Shown here one piece after another: positions 20,786-31,345 of a stretch of 64,000 nucleotides of DNA. The notes under the pieces are model-generated. The model did not search any database and had not been told where the DNA came from. It was given only the letters and a program-made list of their open reading frames with translations. This stretch comes from Pseudomonas sp. NC02 (GTDB lineage: Bacteria > Pseudomonadota > Gammaproteobacteria > Pseudomonadales > Pseudomonadaceae). Where the stretch lies: contig NZ_CP025624.1 of NCBI RefSeq assembly GCF_002874965.1, forward strand, positions 5,952,001-6,016,000, read 5' to 3'. Each line of letters starts with the position of its first letter. Positions within the stretch are counted from its first letter, which is position 1. The position numbers and the translations under genes were made by a program.

Positions 20786-22621
20786 ATGGATGTGCGATCC
20801 CCTTTGGCCAGCCTTGGCCTGTGTGCGGCGTTGCTGATGGGCAGCGGTTGTTCCCCAAGCGATGAACACAAGCAAGCCAGTCTCGAAGAGAAAACCGCCA
20901 AGTTCGAACAATCCCTGGACGCCATCCAGGACCCCAAGCTCAAGGACGCCGTGTCCGAGCTCGGAGGCTCGCTGCTGTTGCTGGAACGGGCGCGCGCCAA
21001 GCTCGCCACCAAGCCCATCGAGGCCGAGTACAGCGAAGACGCCCTGGCGCTGCTCAAGCATTACCCTACGCCGCAGGCCCTGGTCGATACCTACATCAAT
21101 GGCCTGTTTGTCCTGCGCAAGGCGTCCCATTCGGACTACCTGACGGACCTGCAGCCGATCTTCCCGTTCAACTTCAACATGCCCGACCAGTTCCCCTTCC
21201 CACATGGCCTGGAATGGCAGTCGGTGACCCTGAGCAACAACAAGGTCATCCCGTTCCAGCCGGAATGGTCGGAAACCGACCCGGGCATCCAGTTGAGCCC
21301 CACCAGTTCCAACCTGACCAACCCCGATGACCTGACGGTGACCTACCCGTTCGTCGAAGGCGTCGAGACGGAGAACAAAAGCCAGCCGCAGCCCGTCACC
21401 CTCAAGGGCAAGGTGGAAGTGATTGCCCCGCGTAAAGTCTTCACCTTCGACTTGTCGAAAAAGGACGTGGGCCGCAAGCGCACCGAAGAAAACGTCACCG
21501 TCACCCTGCTGGCCCTGGAAAAGAACTACGCCGAGATCGAACTGACCAACAGCGCCCCGCTGGCGCCGGAAGTCGCGGACGAATCGCCGAACCCGTTGCT
21601 GGTGCAGGCTCGTGACACCACCGGGCAATTTCTCTCGCGCTCGGGCTCGATCAACGAAAACGCCGCGCAACTGGCGTTCTACGAGAAGCAACTGGCCGAA
21701 ATGCAGAAGCAGAAGGGCTGGTCCGACGCCTTCGAGAAACAGCTGGAAGACGAGCAGAAAGCCTTCGAGCTCAAGCAGAACAGCCACTACACCAAGGTGT
21801 ACTTCAATGGCCTGATCGACAATGTGCAAGTCAGCGTGCTCGACTTTTCCCAGGCCACGGTGACCCGCAAGGACCTGGACCTGCCCGTACGGCGCTTCGA
21901 CAAGAACAGCCTGGAAAAAACCGTACAGCCGTTGCCGATGCCCGTCACGGTGTATGACGACCAGGCTGCGGATTGGCTCAAGGACGCCACCCTGTCCGAA
22001 GACCAACTGAAGAAAAGCGTCACCATCAACCAGTCGGTGGATGACGCCAGTGCGGCGCACGTTGAGTTCGATCACCCCTACACCTTCAACGACGACCTGC
22101 TGGGCGAGGACCGCGGCGGCGGCGATGCCCCGGTGACGTTCCTCACCGCCAACGACGAAGGCAAGCTTGGCGAGCCGATCGAACTGCCCGCCGAAGCCTA
22201 CGAGGTCGACCCGGGGCGCGGCACCATCACCTATGACCTGAACCTGTTCCCTGAAAACCCGGGGTTTGCCGTCGGATCAATGCCGCTGTTCCTGGCGACC
22301 ATCGAGAAAGGCAGCCTCACTGCCGGGCAACTGCCCAAGGGCCTGGAGCTGAAGGACAACGCGCTGATTGTCGACCAGAAGCTGTTCCCCTCTGACAGCT
22401 GGCGGTTCTATGCCAAGGACGCCAGCGGCAACTACCTGAAGGAAATTCTCGGCGTCAGCCACCGCGCCGAGGAATACGGCACGGCGCTGTTCGACGTGCA
22501 TTACTTCTACGGCCAGCCGACGACATTGGAAACCTACCAGCGCACCGGCCTGGACACGGTGCAGTATGGGTTTGAGGTGAAGCTGGACAAACCCGAGGCG
22601 GCCCCTGCCCCCAAGCCATAG
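20786..22621 (+). CDS. Large predicted lipoprotein, uncharacterised
   Basis: I do not recognise this protein. About 611 residues follow a lipoprotein signal (LCAALLMGSGC, lipid-attachment Cys then SPS, so probably sorted to the outer membrane). A helical segment comes next (residues about 25-80, EEKTAKFEQSLDAIQDPKLKDAVSEL split by recognition). Then comes a mostly beta region, a charged coiled-coil stretch around residues 290-330 (LAFYEKQLAEMQKQKG) and further beta segments. The last residues are Pro/Ala/Lys-rich. The start at 20786 has AGGA upstream; 20759 is an alternative. It ends at an inverted repeat and seems monocistronic. Confidence 0.72.
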   Translation: MDVRSPLASLGLCAALLMGSGCSPSDEHKQASLEEKTAKFEQSLDAIQDPKLKDAVSELGGSLLLLERARAKLATKPIEAEYSEDALALLKHYPTPQALVDTYINGLFVLRKASHSDYLTDLQPIFPFNFNMPDQFPFPHGLEWQSVTLSNNKVIPFQPEWSETDPGIQLSPTSSNLTNPDDLTVTYPFVEGVETENKSQPQPVTLKGKVEVIAPRKVFTFDLSKKDVGRKRTEENVTVTLLALEKNYAEIELTNSAPLAPEVADESPNPLLVQARDTTGQFLSRSGSINENAAQLAFYEKQLAEMQKQKGWSDAFEKQLEDEQKAFELKQNSHYTKVYFNGLIDNVQVSVLDFSQATVTRKDLDLPVRRFDKNSLEKTVQPLPMPVTVYDDQAADWLKDATLSEDQLKKSVTINQSVDDASAAHVEFDHPYTFNDDLLGEDRGGGDAPVTFLTANDEGKLGEPIELPAEAYEVDPGRGTITYDLNLFPENPGFAVGSMPLFLATIEKGSLTAGQLPKGLELKDNALIVDQKLFPSDSWRFYAKDASGNYLKEILGVSHRAEEYGTALFDVHYFYGQPTTLETYQRTGLDTVQYGFEVKLDKPEAAPAPKP

Positions 22622-22633
22622 CCCCTCCCCCGC

Positions 22634-22669
22634 CCCCGTAGCAGCTGTCGAGCGCCAGCTGCTACGGGG
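22634..22669. terminator. Hairpin between convergent genes
   Basis: CCCCGTAGCAGCTG and CAGCTGCTACGGGG form a perfect 14-bp stem with an eight-base loop, just after the lipoprotein gene. No T-run follows, so factor-independent termination is uncertain. Confidence 0.6.
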
Positions 22670-22678
22670 GGAGTGCGG

Positions 22679-23005
22679 TCAGCGGATATCGCTTAGCACC
22701 GTCTGCCGCCCACCATTGAGTTGTCGCAAGTGCGCCTGCAGGTGCAGGCACCAGATCTGCGGGTCGTCAGCCAGCTCGTAGCCGTGCAGGGTCAGGCTTT
22801 CAACAATCGAATCGAGGATGGTTTGTGCCACGAAAGGTCCGTGGAACGGGCCTTGGGACTTGATGGTGGAGGGTTGTTCGCCGGTCATTCCGGCGGCAAA
22901 CAACAAGGTCCACATCCCGGTATCCCCCGCGAGAGGGCGAATGGAACATTCGATACGGGTGACCAGGCCCAGGCACTGGCGGGTGAGGCAGAGGTTGCGC
23001 GACAT
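22679..23005 (-). CDS. Conserved hypothetical protein
   Basis: This 108-residue protein has no signal peptide, membrane helix or recognised domain. Features seen: a Trp and Leu/Gln/His-rich C terminus (IWCLHLQAHLRQLNGG), the segment GPFHGPFVAQTILDSIVESL and three Cys. Codon use is like that of the neighbours, and its convergent placement with the lipoprotein gene suggests it is a genuine, separately transcribed gene. Function unknown. Confidence 0.6.
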   Translation of the reverse strand: MSRNLCLTRQCLGLVTRIECSIRPLAGDTGMWTLLFAAGMTGEQPSTIKSQGPFHGPFVAQTILDSIVESLTLHGYELADDPQIWCLHLQAHLRQLNGGRQTVLSDIR

Positions 23006-23162
23006 GGCGGCGACCCTCGGTAGATCCGGTATTCAGCCTCGCAAGGCAAGACTGTTTCTATCCAGCGACTCCTGTGGCTATCCCTTGAGCTGAGAATAGA
23101 AGAAACCCGGTACAAACCAAGGCTGGGGGACCAACGGATGACTGCCGTCACGACGGCGTCAA

Positions 23163-23200
23163 AAATATGCCGAAGGGACCTGGAACCAGGCCCCTTCGGC
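23163..23200 (-). terminator. Terminator after the Lon-like protease gene
   Basis: GCCGAAGGGACCTGG and AGGCCCCTTCGGC pair around a short loop. On the minus strand it is followed by ATATTTTTGA. It lies five bases after the stop of the protease gene. Confidence 0.75.
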
Positions 23201-23205
23201 ATTGA

Positions 23206-25644
23206 TTACACCGGCTTGGTCTCAGCCAGTGCTTCCTGCGCCAACTCCTTCTCGGCTTCCTTCAGGTCATCTTCACTGATCATCTCGGCGATCGCCCGCA
23301 GACGCTCCACCACCCGCGCATTGACGCTGCCTTCGGGGAACTGCCCCTCCTCGTCGGGCGAACCCGCAGGCTCACCCACCAGCAGGCTCAAGGCCTCGTC
23401 GGCCTGACGCACGGCATAGACGTGGAATTGCCCCTGCCGCACGGCCTGCAACACCTTCTCATCGAGCATCAGTGTCGCGACGTTGGCCTGGGGAATGATC
23501 GCCCCCTGCTCGCCGGTCAGCCCGCGGGCCTCGCAAAGACGGAAGAAACCTTCGATCTTCTCGTTGACCCCGCCGACCGCCTGCACCTCACCAAACTGGT
23601 TGATCGAGCCGGTGATGGCAAAGCACTGCTTGAGCGGCGTCTTCGACAGGGCCGAGATCAAGGTGCAGGCTTCGCCCAGGGACGCGCTGTCGCCGTCGAC
23701 ATAGCCGTAGGACTGCTCAAGGGCGATACTCGCCGAGATCGCCAACGGGAATTCCTGGGCATAACGGCTGCCCAGGTAACCGGTGAGGATCATCACGCCC
23801 TTGGAGTGAATCGGCTGGCCGAGGTTAACTTCACGCTCGATATCGACGATGCCGCTGCCGCCCGGGTACACCGTGGCAGAAATCCGCGCCGGCACACCAA
23901 ACGCCGAGTCACCCACCTCCAGCACCGTCAGCCCGTTGCACTTGCCCACCGCCGCGCCGGCGGTGTCGATCAGGATCACTCCGGCGAGCATGTCGTCGAG
24001 AATCCGCGCCGACACCCGCCCGGTGCGCGTGGCCTTGGCCTTGAGTGCGCGCTCGATGTGCCCGGAGTCGGTGCGCTCATCACCGGCCAGGTGACGAATG
24101 AAGTCCGCCTCGCTGACCAGCTGGAACAAATCACCGATACGCGCCGACAAGCGGCCCTGGTTCTCCGCCAACCGCGCGCTGTAGGTCGCCAGCCGCGCCA
24201 CCGCATCGGAGGTCAACGGCGCCATGCCTTCTTCCGAGGTGCGGGTTTTCAGCAACTGGGCGAACTGCTCCAGGCTTTCATCCACCATCGGGATGTCTTC
24301 GTCAAAATCCACCAGTACCCGGAACATCTCCTGGAAGTCCGGATCCGCGTCTTGCAACGCGTAGTACAACTGGCGGGAGCCGATGATGATCACCTTGAGC
24401 TGCAACGGGATCACTTGCGGGTTGAGGGTCACCGTGGCCAGGCGACCCAGTTCGCCCAGCGGTGATTCCATCTTCAGCTTGCGCGATTGCAGGGCACGCT
24501 TGAGGGCGTCCCATACAAACGGCTCGCTGAGCATCTTCTCGGCTTCAAGGATCAGGAAACCACCGTTGGCACGATGCAGCGCACCCGGGCGCAATTGGCG
24601 ATAGGTGGTGTAGAGCGCGCCCTGGTCGGTGCTGTATTCAATACGACCGAACAGGTTGTCGTAGGTCGGATGCGGCTCGAAGACCACCGGCGCGCCACCG
24701 TTGATCGGATGCCCCACCACCAGGCTCGGGCAGTACTGTTCTTCCAGCAACTTGCGGGCCTGGGCGTCGGTTTTCGCGTCGTCCACCAACTGCTCGACCA
24801 CGGTTTTCAGCAGGTAGACCTGCATCGCCTGCAAGTAGCCGCAGACGGCCGCGTTCTCCGCATATTTTTCGGACAACGGCGCCAGCAGTGGCTGCAAGGC
24901 CAGCGTGATGGTTTCTTCGTTGAACTGGCGCATCTGGTTATTGGACTCGCGCTTCCACTGGGGCAGGCTGGCGAGTTCTTCGTTGAGGCGTTCTTCCAGT
25001 TCGGAAATATCGGTGTGGAAACGCTCGCGGTCGGCTTCGGGCAACTGCGAGAACTCGGCCTCGTCCAGGGCCTTGCCGTCGAGCATCGGGGTAAACGCAA
25101 TGTTGGTGCTGTCACGGTACAGCGCCACGTCTTTTTCCAGGGCCAGGCGCTCGATGACGTCCAGGGCACGGTCGTAACGCTGGTTGAAGGCACGGTCGAT
25201 GGCGCTTTTGCGCTGTTGATACGTCGGGTGTTCAAACACCGCCGGGAAGGTCGCGACCAGGTTGTCGATCAGGCCGTTGATATCGGAGATGAACGCGGCA
25301 GCACCACCCGCAGGCAGTTCCAGCGCGCGGGGTTCGCGAGGCTCATCGAAATTATTGACGTAGACCCAGTCGGCCGGGGTCTGCAGGCGCTTGCCTTCGG
25401 CCTTGAGGTAGCGTTTGACGAACGAAAAGCGCCCGGTACCGGGCTCGCCCATCACAAATACGTTGTAACCGGGGCGTGGCATTGCCACACCAAACTGCAA
25501 GGCTTCGACCGCACGTTCCTGGCCAAGCACACCGCGAAAGGGCTCCAAATCATTGGTGGTCGAGAAGCTGAACTGTTCAGCGGAAAAAGGACGAGTCAGC
25601 GCTTCGGGCGCTAGACGCAAGCTGGCAGCAACAGGATCAGGCAT
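23206..25644 (-). CDS. Lon-like ATP-dependent protease (LonB/LonP-type AAA protease)
   Basis: This 812-residue protein has an AAA+ ATPase with an unusual Walker A (GEPGTGRFSF, residues 65-74). A long inserted helical region occupies about residues 100-330, followed by a second ATPase portion (GGFLILEAEKML as Walker B) and a C-terminal S16 protease domain. The Ser of the catalytic dyad is in YVDGDSASLGE near residue 650 and the Lys in VGGVNEKIEGFF near 695. It lacks the N-terminal LAN domain of classic Lon. Such proteins are annotated as Lon-like or putative proteases in Pseudomonas; substrates are unknown. Confidence 0.88.
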   Translation of the reverse strand: MPDPVAASLRLAPEALTRPFSAEQFSFSTTNDLEPFRGVLGQERAVEALQFGVAMPRPGYNVFVMGEPGTGRFSFVKRYLKAEGKRLQTPADWVYVNNFDEPREPRALELPAGGAAAFISDINGLIDNLVATFPAVFEHPTYQQRKSAIDRAFNQRYDRALDVIERLALEKDVALYRDSTNIAFTPMLDGKALDEAEFSQLPEADRERFHTDISELEERLNEELASLPQWKRESNNQMRQFNEETITLALQPLLAPLSEKYAENAAVCGYLQAMQVYLLKTVVEQLVDDAKTDAQARKLLEEQYCPSLVVGHPINGGAPVVFEPHPTYDNLFGRIEYSTDQGALYTTYRQLRPGALHRANGGFLILEAEKMLSEPFVWDALKRALQSRKLKMESPLGELGRLATVTLNPQVIPLQLKVIIIGSRQLYYALQDADPDFQEMFRVLVDFDEDIPMVDESLEQFAQLLKTRTSEEGMAPLTSDAVARLATYSARLAENQGRLSARIGDLFQLVSEADFIRHLAGDERTDSGHIERALKAKATRTGRVSARILDDMLAGVILIDTAGAAVGKCNGLTVLEVGDSAFGVPARISATVYPGGSGIVDIEREVNLGQPIHSKGVMILTGYLGSRYAQEFPLAISASIALEQSYGYVDGDSASLGEACTLISALSKTPLKQCFAITGSINQFGEVQAVGGVNEKIEGFFRLCEARGLTGEQGAIIPQANVATLMLDEKVLQAVRQGQFHVYAVRQADEALSLLVGEPAGSPDEEGQFPEGSVNARVVERLRAIAEMISEDDLKEAEKELAQEALAETKPV

Positions 25645-25791
25645 CGGGCTTCCTTACATCAGGCGGGGCAGATGACGGCATTCTGGCGCCGGGTTGGGCC
25701 GGCTGGCAAGGACGGCTTGGGGAAAGCATAGACCCGTGTTCGGGGCTGTAAAAAAACCGAGTGTTTCCGGCTTGTTTCATAAAAAGTCACG

Positions 25792-25819
25792 GAACCCTTG
25801 GATCATGCCTAAACTCCAA
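25792..25819 (+). promoter_or_regulatory. Possible AlgU (sigma-E type) promoter upstream of the DUF3015 gene
   Basis: GAACCC, 17 bases, then TCCAA resembles the AlgU pattern GAACTT-N16/17-TCnnA. It lies 93 bases before the ATG, and a hairpin (CCAACC/GGTTGG at 25816-25834) overlaps its end. The match is imperfect. Confidence 0.35.
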
Positions 25820-25911
25820 CCTGCTGCGGGTTGGACTAATAACCGACCCCTAGGGTGCTGTCAGGCACCTGAACCCTTGTCCATTGGTTTGCACACAAAG
25901 AGAACAAAGCT

Positions 25912-26400
25912 ATGAAACGGATCCTTCTCGGTACTCTCTTCACCGTCGTCTCCCTCAATGCAATGGCAGAAGCGCCAGGTGGCCCGAACTGCGGTTGGGG
26001 CAACATGTTGTTCGAAGGCCAACGCGGCACTCCGGCTCACTTCCTGGCCTCCACCACCAACGGTACCTCGGGTAACGCCACGTTCGGCATGACCTCGGGC
26101 ACCAACGGCTGCAGCACCAACAGCGCACTGACCTACGGTGGCAAATCGTGGATTGCCATGAATGGCATGATGAACGAGCTGTCCGAAGACATGGCCAAGG
26201 GTAACGGCGAAGCGCTGACTACCTACGCTGTAGTACTGGGCGTTGCTCCTGAAGACCGCGAGCACTTTGCCGCTGTGACTCACGAGCACTTCCAGCAAAT
26301 CTTCAGCAAGGCTGACGTAACCGCTGATGACGTGCACAACAACACCCTGGCTGTACTGAAAAGCGACACCCGTCTGGCGAAATACGCTACCCAGGCTTAA
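25912..26400 (+). CDS. DUF3015 family exported protein
   Basis: This 162-residue protein has a signal peptide (MKRILLGTLFTVVSLNAMA) and the DUF3015 core: PNCGWGNMLFEGQ, HFLASTTNGTSGNATFGMTSGTNGC, then a helical C terminus with HEHFQQIFSK. Two Cys could form a disulphide in the periplasm. The family is widespread in proteobacteria and has no known role. It stands upstream of the DUF4105 gene in the same direction, separated by a terminator. Confidence 0.88.
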   Translation: MKRILLGTLFTVVSLNAMAEAPGGPNCGWGNMLFEGQRGTPAHFLASTTNGTSGNATFGMTSGTNGCSTNSALTYGGKSWIAMNGMMNELSEDMAKGNGEALTTYAVVLGVAPEDREHFAAVTHEHFQQIFSKADVTADDVHNNTLAVLKSDTRLAKYATQA

Positions 26401-26410
26401 GCTCGACCCG

Positions 26411-26440
26411 CCCGTGCCTTTCGAGGCACGGGTTTTTATT
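26411..26440 (+). terminator. Terminator after the DUF3015 gene
   Basis: CCCGTGCC/GGCACGGG with a TTTCGA loop is followed by TTTTTATT, eleven bases after the stop codon. Confidence 0.9.
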
Positions 26441-26494
26441 ATTTTTGGACCTGCCTCCCCTTTGGGTCTTTTTATCTCGACTTAAGTTGCCCAC

Positions 26495-28348
26495 ATGCTC
26501 AAACGCCTTGCCTACCTGGCACTCTTCGCCTGCGCCCCGCTGTATGCGGCGCCGCACCTTGATGATCAACGTTTGCAGCAACTGGCCAACGACCCGTTCT
26601 GGCTTTCGCTGGGGCACTACGAATCCGGCAAGTTCAAAGGCTGGCGCAGCTATGTCAGCGACAAGAAATTCTTCCTCGCTCCCGATGGCGCCCACCATCC
26701 GGACCAGGAGCTGAAGGCCACTGTCGAGGCGCTGTATGCCCCGGCCAGCCTCGGCGAAAAGCACGCCCAATGCGTTTACCCGGCACGTACACGCTGGCTC
26801 AAGGACCAGTTGCACCTGAGCGACTTGCCGGCGCTGGACTGCAAGGAGTTCAAGCAATGGTTCAAGGACGTCGCCCCCCACAGCGCGGTGATGATCTTCC
26901 CGGCGGCCTACCTCAACAGCCCGTCATCGATGTTCGGCCATACCCTGCTGCGCATCGACCAGGCTGATGTGCAGAGCAACAACACCGCCCTGCTCAGCTA
27001 CGCGATCAACTTTGGCGCCTATATCGAAGGCTCGGACAACAGCATCCTCTACGCCTGGAAGGGCCTGATGGGCGGCTACCCGGGCCTGTTCGCGCTGGTG
27101 CCCTACCAGGAAAAACTCTCGGAATACCGTAGCCTGGAGAACCGCGACCTGTGGGAATACCGCCTGAACCTGACCCAGGTCGAGACCGAGCGCATGGTCG
27201 AGCACGTGTGGGAACTCAAGCAGATCCAGTTCGACTACTTCTTCTTCGACGAAAACTGCTCCTATCGCCTGCTGGAACTGCTGCAAGTGGCTCGCCCAAG
27301 CCTGCGGTTGACCGAACAATTCCCGCTGACCGCGATCCCTACCGACACGGTAAAAGCCGTGAAAGAAGCCGGCCTGGTGGAGAAAATCGATTACCGCCCT
27401 TCCCGTGAACGGGAGCTGCTGGAACGCGCCAAGCCGCTGGACAGCGACGAGCAGCAATGGGTGCTGAAGATCAGCGACGACCAGAAACAACTGCAGGACC
27501 CGGCATTCAAGGCCATCGCCAAAGACCGCCAGGCCCTGATCATCGACGCCGCCTACCGCCTTGGCCGCTACCGCGCCAACGGCCTGGAGCGCGACACCGA
27601 ACGCTCCCAGCGCAGCTTCGAACTGCTGCGGGCGATCAACCAGAACCCGGCGCCGGACCTGAAGATCGAACGCCCCGGCCTGCCCGAAGACGGCCACGAA
27701 TCCCGCACCTGGCAAGCCGGCATCGGCACCCGGGGCGACAAGGCTTTCGGCGAATACGGCCTGCGCATGGCCTACCACGACCTGAACGACAACGCCGAAG
27801 GCTTCCCCTTGGGCGCGCAGATTGAAATCCTGCAAATGAAACTGCGCCAGTACGAAGGCAACCACTGGCAATTGCAGCAACTGGATCTGGCAACCATCCG
27901 CTCACTGACCCCACGCAACGAGCTGCTGCAACCGTGGTCGTGGCAAGTCACCGGCGGCCTGGAGCGCGTACCGGGCAAGCATGACGACGAGACACTCGTC
28001 AGCCACGTCAACGGTGGCGCGGGCGGCACCTGGCAACTGCGCGACGACATGCTTGGCTTCGCCCTCGGCACCGTGCGCGTGGAGCACAACAGCGACTTCG
28101 GTGAAGCCATCTCCCCGGCTGCCGGGTTCAATACAGGTGTGTTGTGGCGCAACCCGCTGGGCAACCTGAGCCTGGAAGCCAAGGGTGACTTCTTCACCAA
28201 TGGCGAGGTGCGGCGCAGTATCAGCCTGAATCAACAGTGGGAATTGTCGCGCAACCTGGGGCTGAGACTGAGTGCGCAGCGGGAATACAGCCACCTCGCG
28301 ACACCGGTGAACGAAGTGATGCTGGAAGTGAAGTGGTATCACTATTAA
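26495..28348 (+). CDS. DUF4105 (Lnb-type) outer-membrane protein
   Basis: This 617-residue protein has a signal peptide (MLKRLAYLALFACAPLYAA). A periplasmic DUF4105 domain spans about residues 110-290, with the conserved SSMFGHTLLRID (His149) and FDENCSYRLLELL (Cys255). A linker follows, and a C-terminal region of amphipathic strands ends in the aromatic WYHY, like outer-membrane beta-barrels. The His-before-Cys order with Cys at the start of a helix is that of permuted papain-like hydrolases; catalytic activity is inference. It follows the DUF3015 gene. A compound repeat lies downstream. Confidence 0.83.
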   Translation: MLKRLAYLALFACAPLYAAPHLDDQRLQQLANDPFWLSLGHYESGKFKGWRSYVSDKKFFLAPDGAHHPDQELKATVEALYAPASLGEKHAQCVYPARTRWLKDQLHLSDLPALDCKEFKQWFKDVAPHSAVMIFPAAYLNSPSSMFGHTLLRIDQADVQSNNTALLSYAINFGAYIEGSDNSILYAWKGLMGGYPGLFALVPYQEKLSEYRSLENRDLWEYRLNLTQVETERMVEHVWELKQIQFDYFFFDENCSYRLLELLQVARPSLRLTEQFPLTAIPTDTVKAVKEAGLVEKIDYRPSRERELLERAKPLDSDEQQWVLKISDDQKQLQDPAFKAIAKDRQALIIDAAYRLGRYRANGLERDTERSQRSFELLRAINQNPAPDLKIERPGLPEDGHESRTWQAGIGTRGDKAFGEYGLRMAYHDLNDNAEGFPLGAQIEILQMKLRQYEGNHWQLQQLDLATIRSLTPRNELLQPWSWQVTGGLERVPGKHDDETLVSHVNGGAGGTWQLRDDMLGFALGTVRVEHNSDFGEAISPAAGFNTGVLWRNPLGNLSLEAKGDFFTNGEVRRSISLNQQWELSRNLGLRLSAQREYSHLATPVNEVMLEVKWYHY

Positions 28349-28360
28349 TCCCTGAGCCGT

Positions 28361-28477
28361 AGATCGTTCCCACGCTCCGCGTGGGAATGCATCCTGTGAC
28401 GCTCTGCGTCACGACCTTTAAAAGCGGACGCAGAGCGTCCAGAGCGGCATGCCCACGCAGAGCGTGGGAACGATCTC
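28361..28477. repeat. Long inverted repeat (GATCGTTCCCACGC type)
   Basis: AGATCGTTCCCACGC at the left pairs with GCGTGGGAACGATCT at the right. Inside are further nested stems (GTGACGCTCTGCGTCAC and GGACGCAGAGCGTCC). It lies in the 389-base gap between the DUF4105 gene and the next lipoprotein gene. Confidence 0.85.
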
Positions 28478-28490
28478 TAATTAGTCCATA

Positions 28491-28617
28491 AGGAGCTTGC
28501 TCCCGCTGGGCTGCGCAGCAGCCCCAAAACCAGACACCTCACCCTCTCTGTAATATCTCTATACTCTGAACAGGGGCCGCTTCGCGCCCCAGCGGGAGCA
28601 AGCTCCCTCGCCACAGG
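28491..28617. repeat. REP doublet (GGAGCTTGCTCCCGCTGGG class)
   Basis: A left unit GGAGCTTGCTCCCGCTGGG and a right unit CCCAGCGGGAGCAAGCTCC are inverted about 90 bases apart. Together with the preceding repeat they fill nearly the whole intergenic gap; no gene is seen there. Confidence 0.85.
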
Positions 28618-28737
28618 GGGCGCGTGATCGCCCGAAGCCGCAGCGTCACACGGATTTCTCACATCCGTTTCACATACCCCGAACGAATCCACTCCTACAC
28701 TTCCCCCATCAGCCGTTCAACGGCCAGGGAGCAAGCG

Positions 28738-29094
28738 ATGTGGCGGTACGCTGGAGTGCTGGGCCTGTTGGCCCTGCTGTCGGGTTGCCAATCAACCCAT
28801 GAGGATTTGCTGGCCAAGGGTTATCCACCCGCCTTCGCCGATGGCTATGACGACGGTTGCAGCAGCGGCCGCCAGGCTGCCGGGGTGATCACCGGGGAAT
28901 TTCGCAAGAACGTCCCGCGCTACCTGAAAGACCGCACCTACGCCGAAGGCTGGGATGATGGCTTTCGCCAATGCAAGGCCATGCGCGAGAACGAAGACCT
29001 GAACGACTACAAGAATCGCCACTGGGACGACCGCGAACGCGCCTGGCAACAGGAAAAAGACCGCGACGCTGCCAGGGCCTTTCGCTCGCAATAG
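28738..29094 (+). CDS. Small predicted lipoprotein
   Basis: This 118-residue protein has a lipoprotein signal MWRYAGVLGLLALLSGC (lipid-attachment Cys then QS, outer-membrane sorting). The mature part is rich in Tyr, Gly, Asp and Arg (FADGYDDGCSSGRQAAG, YAEGWDDGFRQC), with two internal pseudo-repeats of the form Y/F-A-[DE]-G-[YW]-D-D-G and a charged coiled C terminus. AGGGAG sets the ATG at 28738; upstream in-frame codons are not conserved in type. I recognise no named family. Confidence 0.72.
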   Translation: MWRYAGVLGLLALLSGCQSTHEDLLAKGYPPAFADGYDDGCSSGRQAAGVITGEFRKNVPRYLKDRTYAEGWDDGFRQCKAMRENEDLNDYKNRHWDDRERAWQQEKDRDAARAFRSQ

Positions 29095-29164
29095 GTCGCT
29101 TCCAGACATCCAGCGAAACTTAACCCCTGCGACCATGGCCCAAACTCCATAGCAGGAGAACGTC

Positions 29165-31053
<1,889 letters not shown>

Positions 31054-31183
31054 TCATGTCGCACCGCGACAGGGCAAAATGTCGCTTTTGTGAATTTAAA
31101 TGGTGCATTAGATATAAATACAGGCGTTTTTTGCACCTTAATGAGGATTTCAATCCAGGCCTTGCACCAACAGTTAATCCGCT

Positions 31184-31265
31184 ATCGCAGGCAAGCCAGC
31201 TCCCACATTTGATCCAGTACATCCATGACAATGCGGTCAACTGTGGGAGCTGGCTTGCCTGCGAT
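31184..31265. repeat. REP doublet (ATCGCAGGCAAGCCAGCTCCCAC class)
   Basis: Two nearly perfect inverted units lie in the 349-base gap between gdhA and ettA. The rest of the gap is AT-richer and holds the ettA terminator; no gene is seen. Confidence 0.87.
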
Positions 31266-31295
31266 GCAGACGACGCGGTCCACCTGAAAACACGC

Positions 31296-31325
31296 AAAAA
31301 AAAGCGGAACCCGAAGGCTCCGCTT
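31296..31325 (-). terminator. Terminator after ettA (minus strand)
   Basis: On the minus strand AAGCGGAGCC and GGTTCCGCTT pair around TTCG, followed by a run of eight T. It lies 20 bases after the stop codon of ettA. Confidence 0.9.
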
Positions 31326-31345
31326 GTTCAAACCACCAACCCGGA

